49,000 bases of DNA. It comes from Mycolicibacter nonchromogenicus (GTDB lineage: Bacteria > Actinomycetota > Actinomycetes > Mycobacteriales > Mycobacteriaceae). A program made the position numbers and the translations under genes. Location of the stretch: the NCBI RefSeq assembly GCF_002101775.1, contig NZ_LQPI01000038.1, positions 1 to 49,000 of the forward strand. Reading direction: 5' to 3'. This document shows, in pieces, positions 1-8,095 of the stretch (position 1 is the stretch's first letter; every line of letters begins with the position of its first letter). Below the pieces are notes generated by a model, which worked only from the letters and a program-made list of their open reading frames with translations, made no database searches and had not been told where the DNA came from.

Positions 1-73
1 GTACAACCTCGCCTCGGCGCGGCTGATCGCCGGCGCGGTAGACCCCCGACCGGTGGAGCGCACCGCGATCGGC
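1..73. repeat. Inverted-repeat arm A (copy of an eccB4 segment)
   Basis: The first 57 bases are an exact reverse complement of an internal eccB4 segment. After a two-base mismatch (58-59) a further 14 bases, gcaccgcgatcggc, also match. Arm B lies about 770 bp away inside eccB4. The arm is read in frame as the EccB peptide YNLASARLIAGAVDPRPV and then runs directly into a mycosin-like C-terminal membrane segment. This is either a fold-back/chimeric junction at the window edge or a real local duplication. Confidence 0.9.
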
Positions 74-163
74 GGCACCGCTGCCCTACTGGCCCTGCTC
101 CTGGCAGCCGTCACCGGCCGGGCGCGGTGGCGGCGCCACCCGACAGCGCCTGGTCGCGACTGA
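2..163 (+). CDS. mycP4: MycP4-like mycosin, C-terminal fragment
   Basis: This is the open end of a reading frame entering from the left edge. Its last ~33 codons give a hydrophobic segment (AIGGTAALLALLLAAV) followed by a basic tail (GRARWRRHP), the usual end of a type VII secretion mycosin: one membrane helix and a short cytosolic tail. Position supports the call, because in M. tuberculosis mycP4 is convergent with eccB4. No catalytic residues are in view. The first 19 codons are identical to an EccB4 peptide rather than mycosin-like, so the true mycP4 sequence probably begins only around base 58. The end overlaps the 3' end of eccB4 by 53 bp on the opposite strand. Confidence 0.55.
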   Translation, partial: YNLASARLIAGAVDPRPVERTAIGGTAALLALLLAAVTGRARWRRHPTAPGRD

Positions 164-1199
164 GCCGGGGCCCGGCCGGCAGCCCGGCCAGCAGCGGCCA
201 CGGCACCCCGGCGGCCACCGCAGGCAGCCCGAGCCTGCGCGCGGCATCGTCATCGTCGACGGTGAACCGCGCCCCACTGTCGGCGATGAGATAGCCGACC
301 CCGCCGCGACGACCCGAGGTGTCGGCCGCGCGTACGTAGGCACTGTGTCCGGCTGGCAGATAGACCGCGTCCAGCGCGGGGCCCGGCCCGTCGGCCCCGG
401 CCAGCGCCGTCGGCGCCTCCCCCGCCGGCAGTGCCACCCCGTTCGACAGGGTGATCCCGGCTGGATGGTCGGCGCGCCAGTGCACGCACAGCGTCGCCGG
501 AACCATGCCCGCCGGACCAGGGGCCTCCGGTGCGTCCGGCGAGGCCTCGGGGATCGCGTTGATCAGCAACGCCGAGAGCCGTCTCGGCACGGCGGAGTCC
601 AGCCGCGGATCGGCGGGGCCGACCGGATGACGGCGCCCGTCGCGGAGCAGAAAGATGGCCCCGGAGTCCGAACCGGCCAGCATCGGCTGGTCGAGGGTGC
701 CGGTCGGTGGCGGGTCGGGGCCGACGATCAGGGTGGTGCCGGCGGGGTCCTCGCACAGGGACCACGTCGCGGGCTCCGGCAGCGGCGCCCCGAGTACCCC
801 CGGCGCGCCGGGGATACCCAGCGGTGGCCCGCGCCGTGCCCGGCCGATCGCGGTGCCGTCCACCGGTCGGGGGTCTACCGCGCCGGCGATCAGCCGCGCC
901 GAGGCGAGGTTGTACACCGGATGCATCGTGTCGGCGATCCGGACGTAGAGCGCACCCGTCGCGCGGTCCAGCACGATGGGCGCTTCGCCCAAGGCGGGCT
1001 GCGGCCGCAGGACGGCCAGCAGAACCGCGCCGGCGGCCACCACCATGCTCACCAGCCACCCCAGGGCCAGGGCGCGTCGGCCGAGGACGGGGGTGGCCGT
1101 CACCTGCCCGCACCGCAACGCCCGCTCCATTCGCCGGCCCAGGAAGCGCTGTGCACTGAGCTGAAGCTGCGTGGTGGGTCGCCCGGCCATATCGGCCAC
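111..1199 (-). CDS. eccB4: ESX-4 type VII secretion core protein EccB4
   Basis: EccB is a single-pass inner-membrane protein of the type VII secretion complex with a large periplasmic domain. The N-terminus has the family signature RPTTQLQLSAQRFLGRRMERAL (residues 7-28), a membrane helix at about 43-64, and then the periplasmic motifs MHPVYNLASARLI, RGPPLGIPGAPG and LLNAIPEA-like LLINAIPEA. It ends with the typical VPWPLLAGLPAGPRLS. At 362 residues it is clearly shorter than the roughly 470-500 of other EccB proteins, although both ends look intact. Position beside mycP4 and the cutinase pair identifies it as the ESX-4 copy. The segment encoding YNLASARLIAGAVDPRPV is duplicated in inverted orientation at the window edge. 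Confidence 0.9.
   Translation of the reverse strand: MADMAGRPTTQLQLSAQRFLGRRMERALRCGQVTATPVLGRRALALGWLVSMVVAAGAVLLAVLRPQPALGEAPIVLDRATGALYVRIADTMHPVYNLASARLIAGAVDPRPVDGTAIGRARRGPPLGIPGAPGVLGAPLPEPATWSLCEDPAGTTLIVGPDPPPTGTLDQPMLAGSDSGAIFLLRDGRRHPVGPADPRLDSAVPRRLSALLINAIPEASPDAPEAPGPAGMVPATLCVHWRADHPAGITLSNGVALPAGEAPTALAGADGPGPALDAVYLPAGHSAYVRAADTSGRRGGVGYLIADSGARFTVDDDDAARRLGLPAVAAGVPWPLLAGLPAGPRLSRDQALSGGAATAPGR
843..915. repeat. Inverted-repeat arm B inside eccB4
   Basis: Reverse complement of bases 1-73 with 71 of 73 positions identical. The reading here is the conserved EccB periplasmic motif in its expected place, so this arm is probably the original and the one at the window edge the derived or artefactual copy. 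Confidence 0.9.
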
Positions 1200-1271
1200 A
1201 CGCTAATCGTGAGACCGCCGCGACCGTAGACGCCCATCCACAGGCCCGTCGGTATCGAATCCGGCCTTGGG

Positions 1272-1277
1272 TACCAT
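1272..1277 (+). promoter_or_regulatory. -10 box TACCAT, probable leaderless promoter of cut3
   Basis: A TANNNT-type -10 hexamer ends 7 nt before the ATG. Transcription would start at or within a base or two of the A of the start codon. No Shine-Dalgarno sequence precedes the ATG, which fits a leaderless mRNA, common in mycobacteria. Inference from spacing only. Confidence 0.45.
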
Positions 1278-1284
1278 CTCGGGT

Positions 1285-1980
1285 ATGCGTTTGGTTCAGC
1301 TGAGCAGCATTTTTTCCGCGACATTGATGGCAGGCGCACTGTTGACGCTGCCGGCCGTCGCGCCGGGGGTCGCCCCGGAGGCGTCCGCCTACGACTGCCC
1401 GGATGTCGAGGTCATCTTCGCCCGCGGCACCAGCGAGCCCCCGGGCGTGGGCCGCGTCGGGCGGGCCCTCATCGACTCGCTGCGCCAGCAGACCTCCAAG
1501 AAGGTCGACGAGTACGCCGTGAACTACCCCGCCGGCCGGCTGCAGTTGGGTGGCGGCGACGGAGCCAATGACGTGATCCGGCGGGTCAAGGCGGCGGCCG
1601 AAGTCTGCCCGGACACCCAGCTGGTGCTGGGCGGCTACTCGCAGGGCGCCTCGGTCATCGACATCGTCACCGGTACCCAGGTCGGCGGCATCACCTGGGG
1701 CAACCAGCTGCCGGCCCAGTACGCCGACCAGGTGGTGGCGGTGACGACGTTCGGCAACCCCGCCGACCGCGCCGGCGGACCGATCAGCGTGCAGAGCGCC
1801 CTGTTCGGCTCCAAGGCTCTTGACCTGTGCAACCCCGGCGACCCGATCTGCCACGAAGGCCCGGGCAACGAGTGGGTCGACCACACCGACGGCTACATCC
1901 CGGCGCTGACCAGCCAGGCGGCGAACTTCATCGCGAGCCGGCTGCGGTCCGCGGGCCCGGCGCCGGTGTTGGTGCCGTAG
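1285..1980 (+). CDS. cut3: Secreted cutinase-family esterase (Cut3-like)
   Basis: Serine esterase/lipase of the cutinase family, acting outside the membrane on ester lipids. It is 231 residues with a signal peptide (about 1-35, ending near ASAYDC). The family start [19 protein letters not shown] follows. The nucleophile Ser119 lies in GGYSQGA, the acid Asp186 in CNPGDPIC, and the base His200 in VDHTDGY; paired cysteines are present. The ATG was preferred to an upstream in-frame TTG because it places the signal peptide correctly and sits just after a -10 box. It matches the position of Rv3451 (cut3), and a second cutinase follows 43 bp downstream. Confidence 0.88.
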   Translation: MRLVQLSSIFSATLMAGALLTLPAVAPGVAPEASAYDCPDVEVIFARGTSEPPGVGRVGRALIDSLRQQTSKKVDEYAVNYPAGRLQLGGGDGANDVIRRVKAAAEVCPDTQLVLGGYSQGASVIDIVTGTQVGGITWGNQLPAQYADQVVAVTTFGNPADRAGGPISVQSALFGSKALDLCNPGDPICHEGPGNEWVDHTDGYIPALTSQAANFIASRLRSAGPAPVLVP

Positions 1981-2009
1981 TTAGTTAGCTCGTCAAGGCT
2001 TATTTTCGC

Positions 2010-2015
2010 TACTAT
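2010..2015 (+). promoter_or_regulatory. -10 box TACTAT, probable leaderless promoter of cut4
   Basis: A good TANNNT hexamer lies 8 nt before the ATG in the 43-bp gap between the two cutinase genes, with no ribosome binding site. It suggests that the second gene has its own leaderless promoter in addition to any read-through from the first. Confidence 0.45.
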
Positions 2016-2023
2016 CGTTCACT

Positions 2024-2653
2024 ATGAAGGCACTCCGCGTCCTGGCAGCAGGGGTCGCTGCTGCCGCACTGTTGGTGGACCCGTCATCGATGCCGGCAGC
2101 CTCAGCCGACGGTTGCCCAGACGTCGAGGTGGTGTTCGCCCGCGGGACCCACGAGCCGCCGGGCCTGGGCCGGGTCGGCGACGGCCTGGTCAGTGCCCTG
2201 CGGGGGCGAACATCCAAATCGGTGGGCGCCTACGCGGTCAACTACCCGGCCAGCTACGACTTCGGCCGGGCGGCCGACGGCGCCAACGACGCCAGCGGTC
2301 ACATCATGTGGATGGTGGAGAACTGCCCGGCCACCCGCCTGGTCCTGGGCGGGTATTCCCAGGGCGCGGCGATCATCGACATCGTGGCGGCCGCACCGGT
2401 GCCCGGCTTCGGTTTCACCGCGCCGCTGCCGCCTGAAGCCGCCGACCACGTCGCGGCGATCGCGGTGTTCGGCAACCCGTCGAACAAGATCGGGCAGCCG
2501 CTGACCAACAGTCCGGTCTACGGGTTCAAGACCATCGACCTGTGTACCGACGGCGACCCGGTGTGTTCGCCCGGGCGCATGTTCTCCGCGCACTCCGGCT
2601 ACACACCCGGCATGACCAATCAGGCCGCCGCGTTCGTCGCCGGGCTGCTGTAA
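2024..2653 (+). CDS. cut4: Secreted cutinase-family esterase (Cut4-like)
   Basis: Second cutinase-family serine hydrolase, 209 residues, with a short signal peptide (about 1-28, ...AASA-DGCPD). The core starts with CPDVEVVFARGTHEPPGLG. The catalytic triad is readable: Ser112 in GGYSQGA, Asp178 in CTDGDPVC and His190 in SAHSGYTPGM. It corresponds in place to Rv3452 (cut4). The two neighbours share the same fold and motifs, so the pair is an old tandem duplication. The substrate (cutin-like polyester, triglyceride or phospholipid) cannot be told from sequence. Confidence 0.88.
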   Translation: MKALRVLAAGVAAAALLVDPSSMPAASADGCPDVEVVFARGTHEPPGLGRVGDGLVSALRGRTSKSVGAYAVNYPASYDFGRAADGANDASGHIMWMVENCPATRLVLGGYSQGAAIIDIVAAAPVPGFGFTAPLPPEAADHVAAIAVFGNPSNKIGQPLTNSPVYGFKTIDLCTDGDPVCSPGRMFSAHSGYTPGMTNQAAAFVAGLL

Positions 2654-2666
2654 GCGCGAACCCAAC

Positions 2667-2727
2667 CGCGAGATCGGTTTCCCGCAGGGAAAGTGCGAGT
2701 AGAGACCTGCGTCAGCCCGATCTCGCG
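2667..2727. terminator. Composite palindrome between convergent cut4 and truA
   Basis: An 11-bp perfect stem (CGCGAGATCGG with CCGATCTCGCG) encloses a second perfect hairpin, TTTCCC-GCA-GGGAAA. It sits in the only gap between two convergent genes, so a bidirectional terminator is the simple reading. Its nested architecture also fits a dispersed mycobacterial palindromic repeat. Confidence 0.55.
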
Positions 2728-2732
2728 AGCGA

Positions 2733-3611
2733 TCACTGGCGCGTGCGCAAGTCCCGGGTGATCAGCGTGCGCGCCCCCAGCTGGTCATCCGGCGGGTAGT
2801 CGACGCCCACCAGCGTGAGCCCGCGCGCCGGGGCGGCGGTGAAATCACTGGATCGGCGTTCGGCGTTCAGCAGGTCGGCACACCACGCGACGTCACGGCG
2901 GTGCTCACCGACCGCCAGGATCGCCCCCACCAGGGAGCGCACCATAGACCAGCAGAACGCGTCGGCGCTGACATGCGCGGTGACCAGATCGCCGTCGCGG
3001 ACCCAGTCCAGGCGTTGCAGGTCGCGAATAGTGGTCGCCCCCTCGCGGTGTCGGCAGAAGGCCGCGAAGTCATGCAGCCCCACCAGTTTTCCGGAGGCTT
3101 CGTTCATTGCGTCGACGTCCAGCGGACGCGACCACGCGGTGATGTAGCGGGCGTCCGCAGGCAGCACCCCATAGGGCGCCGTCGACAGCCGGTAGGCATA
3201 GTGACGCCGCAGCGCCGAGAACCGGGCGTCGAAGTCGGCGACGGTGCGCCGCACCCGCAACACTCGCACGTCGCTGGGCAGGAAACGCGCCAACCGCCGG
3301 GTCAGCGCCAGGAATTCCGGCTCGCCGTCACGCCGGGTCCGCGAATAGGCATGTCGTAGTGCCGAATCCGGAACATCGACGTGGGCGACCTGTCCGGTGG
3401 CATGCACGCCGGTATCGGTGCGCCCCGCTGCGAACAACCGCACCGGAGTGCGGAACACGGTCGTCAGAGCCTCATCGAGAACTCCGGCGACCGTGCGCTG
3501 TCCCGCCTGAACCGCCCAGCCGGCGAACTCCGTGCCCTCGTAGGCGATGTCGAGCCGAAGTCGGACGACTTCGGCCGTGCCGTCAGGACTCGTCGGTACC
3601 CTCGGCCGCAT
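2733..3611 (-). CDS. truA: tRNA pseudouridine(38-40) synthase TruA
   Basis: Converts uridines 38-40 of the tRNA anticodon arm to pseudouridine. At 292 residues it has the usual length. [19 protein letters not shown] opens the fold, and the catalytic motif [11 protein letters not shown] places the nucleophile at Asp66. Further family motifs are [32 protein letters not shown] and [17 protein letters not shown]. The ATG lies inside rplQ, overlapping its 3' end by 29 bp; it is the only reasonable start, and the overlap implies coupled translation at the end of the ribosomal operon. The first ~15 residues are not conserved. Confidence 0.95.
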   Translation of the reverse strand: MRPRVPTSPDGTAEVVRLRLDIAYEGTEFAGWAVQAGQRTVAGVLDEALTTVFRTPVRLFAAGRTDTGVHATGQVAHVDVPDSALRHAYSRTRRDGEPEFLALTRRLARFLPSDVRVLRVRRTVADFDARFSALRRHYAYRLSTAPYGVLPADARYITAWSRPLDVDAMNEASGKLVGLHDFAAFCRHREGATTIRDLQRLDWVRDGDLVTAHVSADAFCWSMVRSLVGAILAVGEHRRDVAWCADLLNAERRSSDFTAAPARGLTLVGVDYPPDDQLGARTLITRDLRTRQ

Positions 3612-4134
3612 CGGTGGCCTCTGCCTCGGTGGCCTCAGCCGCCTCGGTCGCCTCGGCGGTCGGCTCTTCGGACTTGTCCTCGGCCTCGACCTTGTCCTCG
3701 GCGGGCTCCTCGGCCTTGGCCGCCTTCGCCGCCTTGGCCGCGGCGCGACGAGCGCGGTCCGCCTCCGAGGTCACGGTCCGCTCGCGGACCAGCTCGATCA
3801 CGGCCATCGGGGCGTTGTCGCCCTGGCGCGGCTCGACCTTGATGATGCGGGTGTAGCCGCCCTCGCGGTCCGCGAAGTGCGGGGCGATCTCGGCGAACAG
3901 CGAGTGCACCACGTCCTTGTCGCGGATCTTCTTGAGCACCTCACGCCGGTTGTGCAGGGTGCCCTTCTTGGCGTGCGTGATCAGCTTCTCGGCGTACGGC
4001 CGCAATGCCCGCGCCTTCGGCTCGGTCGTCTTGATCCGGCCGTGAGTGAACAGCGACGTGGCCAGGTTGGCCAAGAGCGCCTTCTGGTGCGAGGACTTTC
4101 CGCCGAGGCGGGGGCCCTTGGTGGGCTTGGGCAT
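3583..4134 (-). CDS. rplQ: 50S ribosomal protein L17
   Basis: L17 of the large subunit, 183 residues. The conserved core (about 1-118) starts [21 protein letters not shown] and includes [14 protein letters not shown] and [11 protein letters not shown]. It is followed by a low-complexity tail of about 60 residues rich in Ala, Glu, Lys and Asp ([15 protein letters not shown]...), a feature of mycobacterial L17 not found in the short enterobacterial protein. A TAGGAG ribosome binding site precedes the ATG. It is followed by truA with overlap and preceded by rpoA. Confidence 0.97.
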   Translation of the reverse strand: MPKPTKGPRLGGKSSHQKALLANLATSLFTHGRIKTTEPKARALRPYAEKLITHAKKGTLHNRREVLKKIRDKDVVHSLFAEIAPHFADREGGYTRIIKVEPRQGDNAPMAVIELVRERTVTSEADRARRAAAKAAKAAKAEEPAEDKVEAEDKSEEPTAEATEAAEATEAEATDAAEGTDES

Positions 4135-4193
4135 TGCGACTTCTCCTAAATGGGGCCGGCCCCCGTATCAGGTAGGGCCGGGACGGAAATCTG

Positions 4194-5309
<1,116 letters not shown>

Positions 5310-5915
5310 TTACTTCGAGTAGTACTCGACGATCAGCTGCTCGGTGAGCGGGACGACGATCTGCGAACGCTCGGGCAGCTGGTGAACCAGGATGCGCTGG
5401 CGGTCTCCGACCACCTGCAGCCAACCCGGGACGGGACGGTCACCGGCGACCTCACGGGCGATCTGGAACGGCACCGTGTTGAGCGACTTGTCCTTGACGT
5501 CGATGATGTCGTACTGCGACACCTGGTAGCTGGGGACATCGACCTTCACGCCGTTGACGGTGAAGTGGCCGTGGCTGACCAGCTGGCGGGCCATCCGACG
5601 GGTGCGGGCCAGGCCGGCGCGGTAAACCACGTTGTCCAGCCGGCTCTCCAGGATGCGCAGCAGTTCCTCGCCGGTCTTGCCGCCACGACGGACGGCTTCC
5701 TCGTAGTAGCGACGGAACTGCTTCTCCATGACGCCGTAGGTGAAGCGAGCCTTCTGCTTCTCCTGCAGCTGCAGTCGGTATTCGCTTTCCTTGACCCGGG
5801 CGCGGCCGTGCTGGCCGGGCGGGTAAGGCCGCTTCTCGAATGCCTGGTCGCCGCCGATGAGGTCGACGCCCAGACGACGGGACTTGCGGGTGGCGGGTCC
5901 GGTGTAACGAGCCAT
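5310..5915 (-). CDS. rpsD: 30S ribosomal protein S4
   Basis: Primary 16S rRNA-binding protein of the small subunit, 201 residues. It starts MARYTGPATRKSRRLG, with RPYPPGQHGRAR and the S4 RNA-binding domain at about 91-155 (LESRLDNVVYRAGLA, ARQLVSHGHFTVNG). The N-terminal zinc-binding cysteines found in some bacterial S4 proteins are absent, so this is the zinc-independent form. An AGGAG-type site precedes the start. It sits between rpsK (15 bp upstream) and rpoA. Confidence 0.98.
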   Translation of the reverse strand: MARYTGPATRKSRRLGVDLIGGDQAFEKRPYPPGQHGRARVKESEYRLQLQEKQKARFTYGVMEKQFRRYYEEAVRRGGKTGEELLRILESRLDNVVYRAGLARTRRMARQLVSHGHFTVNGVKVDVPSYQVSQYDIIDVKDKSLNTVPFQIAREVAGDRPVPGWLQVVGDRQRILVHQLPERSQIVVPLTEQLIVEYYSK

Positions 5916-5930
5916 GTTGTTTCAGTCCTC

Positions 5931-6341
5931 CTAGACCCGACGCCGCTTGGGCGGACGGCAGCCGTTGTGCGGCTGCGGGGTGACATCGGAAATCGCGCCG
6001 ACCTCGAGGCCGGCGGCCTGCAGCGAGCGGATCGCGGTCTCACGACCCGAACCCGGGCCCTTGACGAACACGTCGACCTTCTTCACGCCGTGCTCCTGCG
6101 CCTTGCGGGCAGCGTTCTCAGCGGCCAGCTGCGCGGCGAACGGGGTGGACTTACGCGAGCCCTTGAAGCCCACGTGGCCCGACGACGCCCATGCGATCAC
6201 GTTGCCCTGCGGGTCGGTGATCGTCACGATCGTGTTGTTGAAGGTGCTCTTGATGTGAGCGGCACCGTGCGGGATGTTCTTCTTTTCCCGCCGGCGGGTC
6301 TTCTGACCCTTCTTGGGGCCGGTCGCTTTCTTCGGTGGCAT
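5931..6341 (-). CDS. rpsK: 30S ribosomal protein S11
   Basis: S11 of the small-subunit platform, 136 residues. It has a basic N-terminus ([21 protein letters not shown]) and the conserved core [26 protein letters not shown] and [13 protein letters not shown]. The C-terminus is [16 protein letters not shown]. It follows rpsM by 5 bp in the same operon. Confidence 0.98.
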   Translation of the reverse strand: MPPKKATGPKKGQKTRRREKKNIPHGAAHIKSTFNNTIVTITDPQGNVIAWASSGHVGFKGSRKSTPFAAQLAAENAARKAQEHGVKKVDVFVKGPGSGRETAIRSLQAAGLEVGAISDVTPQPHNGCRPPKRRRV

Positions 6342-6346
6342 GACGA

Positions 6347-6721
6347 TTACCTGGCCTTCTTCTTACCGGCGATGGTGCGCTTCGGACCCTTACGGGTGCG
6401 CGCGTTGGTCTTGGTCCGCTGGCCGCGCACCGGCAGACCGCGACGGTGCCGCAGACCCTGGTAGCAGCCGATTTCAATCTTGCGACGGATGTCGGCCTGC
6501 ACCTCGCGGCGCAGGTCACCCTCAACCTTCAGGTTGCGCTCGATGTAGTCACGCAACTGGGTGAGCTGGTCGTCGGTCAGATCCTTGCTGCGCTGGTCCT
6601 TGTCGATACCGGTCGCGGCCAGGATTTCGTTGGAGCGGGTACGGCCGATGCCGTAGATATAGGTCAGCGCGATCTCCATGCGCTTATCGCGCGGCAGGTC
6701 GACGCCCACAAGTCGAGCCAT
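6347..6721 (-). CDS. rpsM: 30S ribosomal protein S13
   Basis: S13 of the small-subunit head, 124 residues. It starts [20 protein letters not shown] with [10 protein letters not shown] (helix-two-turn-helix region) and ends with the basic tail [18 protein letters not shown], which reaches the P-site tRNA. It begins the S13-S11-S4-alpha-L17 group and is separated from rpmJ by 177 bp containing a strong hairpin. Confidence 0.98.
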   Translation of the reverse strand: MARLVGVDLPRDKRMEIALTYIYGIGRTRSNEILAATGIDKDQRSKDLTDDQLTQLRDYIERNLKVEGDLRREVQADIRRKIEIGCYQGLRHRRGLPVRGQRTKTNARTRKGPKRTIAGKKKAR

Positions 6722-6872
6722 GGGGGCAGGCCCCTTTCATCTTTCGTTGCGGAGGTTGTGATCCCAGTCCGTTCCCGGCTGACTGCTCCGGGGCCCGGCC
6801 TCCGATCCGGGCGTGTGTGGGCGGCCTATCCGCTCACTGGTACTGGGAGGTCTGCATTCAGTTGTGGCTGGT

Positions 6873-6889
6873 GCCCGGCTACGCCGGGC
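6873..6889 (-). terminator. Hairpin between rpmJ and rpsM
   Basis: A perfect 7-bp GC stem (GCCCGGC and GCCGGGC) with the loop TAC (GTA on the transcribed strand) sits 9 bp past the rpmJ stop codon. There is no U-tract. It could be a partial terminator or attenuator that separates infA-rpmJ expression from the rpsM-rpoA group. Alternatively it may only be an RNA stability element. Confidence 0.5.
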
Positions 6890-6898
6890 CGGCGACTG

Positions 6899-7012
6899 CT
6901 AGCCCTGGCGCTGCTTGTGGCGCGGGTCCGAGCAGATCACCATGACCCGGCCGTGCCGACGGATCACCCTGCACTTGTCGCAGATCGGCTTGACGCTGGG
7001 GTTCACCTTCAC
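6899..7012 (-). CDS. rpmJ: 50S ribosomal protein L36
   Basis: The 37-residue L36 protein, starting with GTG ([14 protein letters not shown]) and ending RHKQRQG. All four zinc-ribbon ligands are present: Cys11, Cys14, Cys27 and His32, so this is the zinc-containing (C+) form. It is too short for a simple ORF length cut-off but unmistakable. It lies between infA and rpsM as in M. tuberculosis. Confidence 0.97.
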
Positions 7013-7066
7013 GGCTGCTGTGGTCCTGTTCTAATCGCTGGTTGACGTATTTCGGGCGGTCGGGAG

Positions 7067-7288
7067 CTACTTGTACCGGTAGACGATGCGTCCCCGGGAC
7101 AGGTCATAGGGAGACAACTCCACGACCACCCGGTCTTCCGGCAGGATGCGGATGTAGTGCTGGCGCATCTTGCCGCTGATGTGGGCGAGCACCTTGTGAC
7201 CGTTCTCCAGCTCAATGCGAAACATCGCATTGGGCAGAGGTTCGACCACTCGACCCTCGACCTCGATTGCACCGTCTTTTTTGGCCAT
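7067..7288 (-). CDS. infA: Translation initiation factor IF-1
   Basis: Small S1-like OB-fold factor that occupies the ribosomal A site during initiation. It is 73 residues: [20 protein letters not shown], with [18 protein letters not shown] and the end [10 protein letters not shown]. The start at MAKK is chosen because it is universal for the family; the in-frame extension upstream is not conserved. It is the first gene of this minus-strand ribosomal block, so its promoter should lie in the 242-bp gap shared with the divergent nfeD-like gene. Confidence 0.97.
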
Positions 7289-7530
7289 TACGCTCCGGCG
7301 ATCCTCCGTTGTCTGACTTACTTGTCGCGTGTGCATGCGCCCGTCACGGCGCAGCATCGACTACGACTGCAAAACGTGGGCCGGTGACAGGAAATTCCAG
7401 GTGGAAACCCCGAGAATCTCAGACTGGACACGCAAGAGTCGACGCGGACGCCGCACCGCCGACCTACGATACCCGCATCTGCCTCTCACGCCAAAAAAGC
7501 GGCCTTCGCTGGTGACAGCGGCATGCGAGG
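7289..7530. other. Divergent intergenic region infA / nfeD-like gene
   Basis: This 242-bp gap should hold the promoter for the infA ribosomal block (minus) and one for the nfeD-flotillin pair (plus). A GGAGG motif lies about 14-20 nt ahead of the infA ATG. A TACGAT hexamer on the plus strand near 7464 is a possible -10 box for nfeD. No repeat, RNA gene or convincing operator was seen. Confidence 0.4.
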
Positions 7531-8073
7531 ATGACCTCGACGATCGGTGAAGAGGCGGCGTTCCAGGCGGGAGGCGTTGTGACGATTGTGTACCTGGCGG
7601 CCTTCGCCGTCGGTGCGATCGCCCTGCTCACCGCCCTGCTGTTGACCGATTTCGGCCATGACGGGCTGCCGTTTCTGAGCCTGACCGGAATGTCGGCCGC
7701 CCTGGTCGGAACGGGTGCCGGCGGACTGGTGGGCACCTGGGCGGGGTTCGGCGCGGTGCCCGCGGCTGCGCTGGGTCTCGGCACCGGACTGACGCTGACC
7801 CTCCTGCTGCAGGGCTTTGCCCTGCCTTACCTGCGCCGACAGGAAGCCAATTCCCAGCACGGGCGGTCGGCTTACATCGGCCTGCTGGGCACGGTGACCA
7901 TCGACGTGCCGCCCGGCGGCTGGGGTGAGATCGCCTTCGTCGACCCCGACGGCAACCGGGTCCGGTCCCGGGCGATCAGCCCGGAGCCGCAGACCCTGGC
8001 CAAAGCCACCCGCGTCTACATCGCCGATGTCGACGCCGAATACCTGCACGTCGTCGCAGTACCCGCTCAGTAA
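7531..8073 (+). CDS. NfeD-like membrane protein, partner of flotillin
   Basis: Small membrane protein of the short NfeD type, which usually works with SPFH/flotillin proteins in membrane microdomains. It has about three hydrophobic segments in the first 110 residues (VTIVYLAAFAVGAIALLTALL; a glycine-rich stretch AALVGTGAGGLVGTWAG; LGLGTGLTLTLLLQGFAL). A C-terminal soluble OB-fold domain covers about 112-178 (GRSAYIGLLGTVTIDVPPGGWGEI...). An alternative GTG start 48 bp downstream has a better site (GGGAGG, 4 nt away) and would give 164 residues starting at the first helix. The flotillin gene starts 22 bp after the stop. Confidence 0.75.
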   Translation: MTSTIGEEAAFQAGGVVTIVYLAAFAVGAIALLTALLLTDFGHDGLPFLSLTGMSAALVGTGAGGLVGTWAGFGAVPAAALGLGTGLTLTLLLQGFALPYLRRQEANSQHGRSAYIGLLGTVTIDVPPGGWGEIAFVDPDGNRVRSRAISPEPQTLAKATRVYIADVDAEYLHVVAVPAQ

Positions 8074-8095
8074 CCCGCTGGAGAGGCAGTCAACC

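Noticed and set aside
1..57. A second eccB gene on the plus strand
   Set aside because: Only 19 EccB codons are present and they run straight into a mycosin-like tail; a junction artefact or small duplication is simpler.
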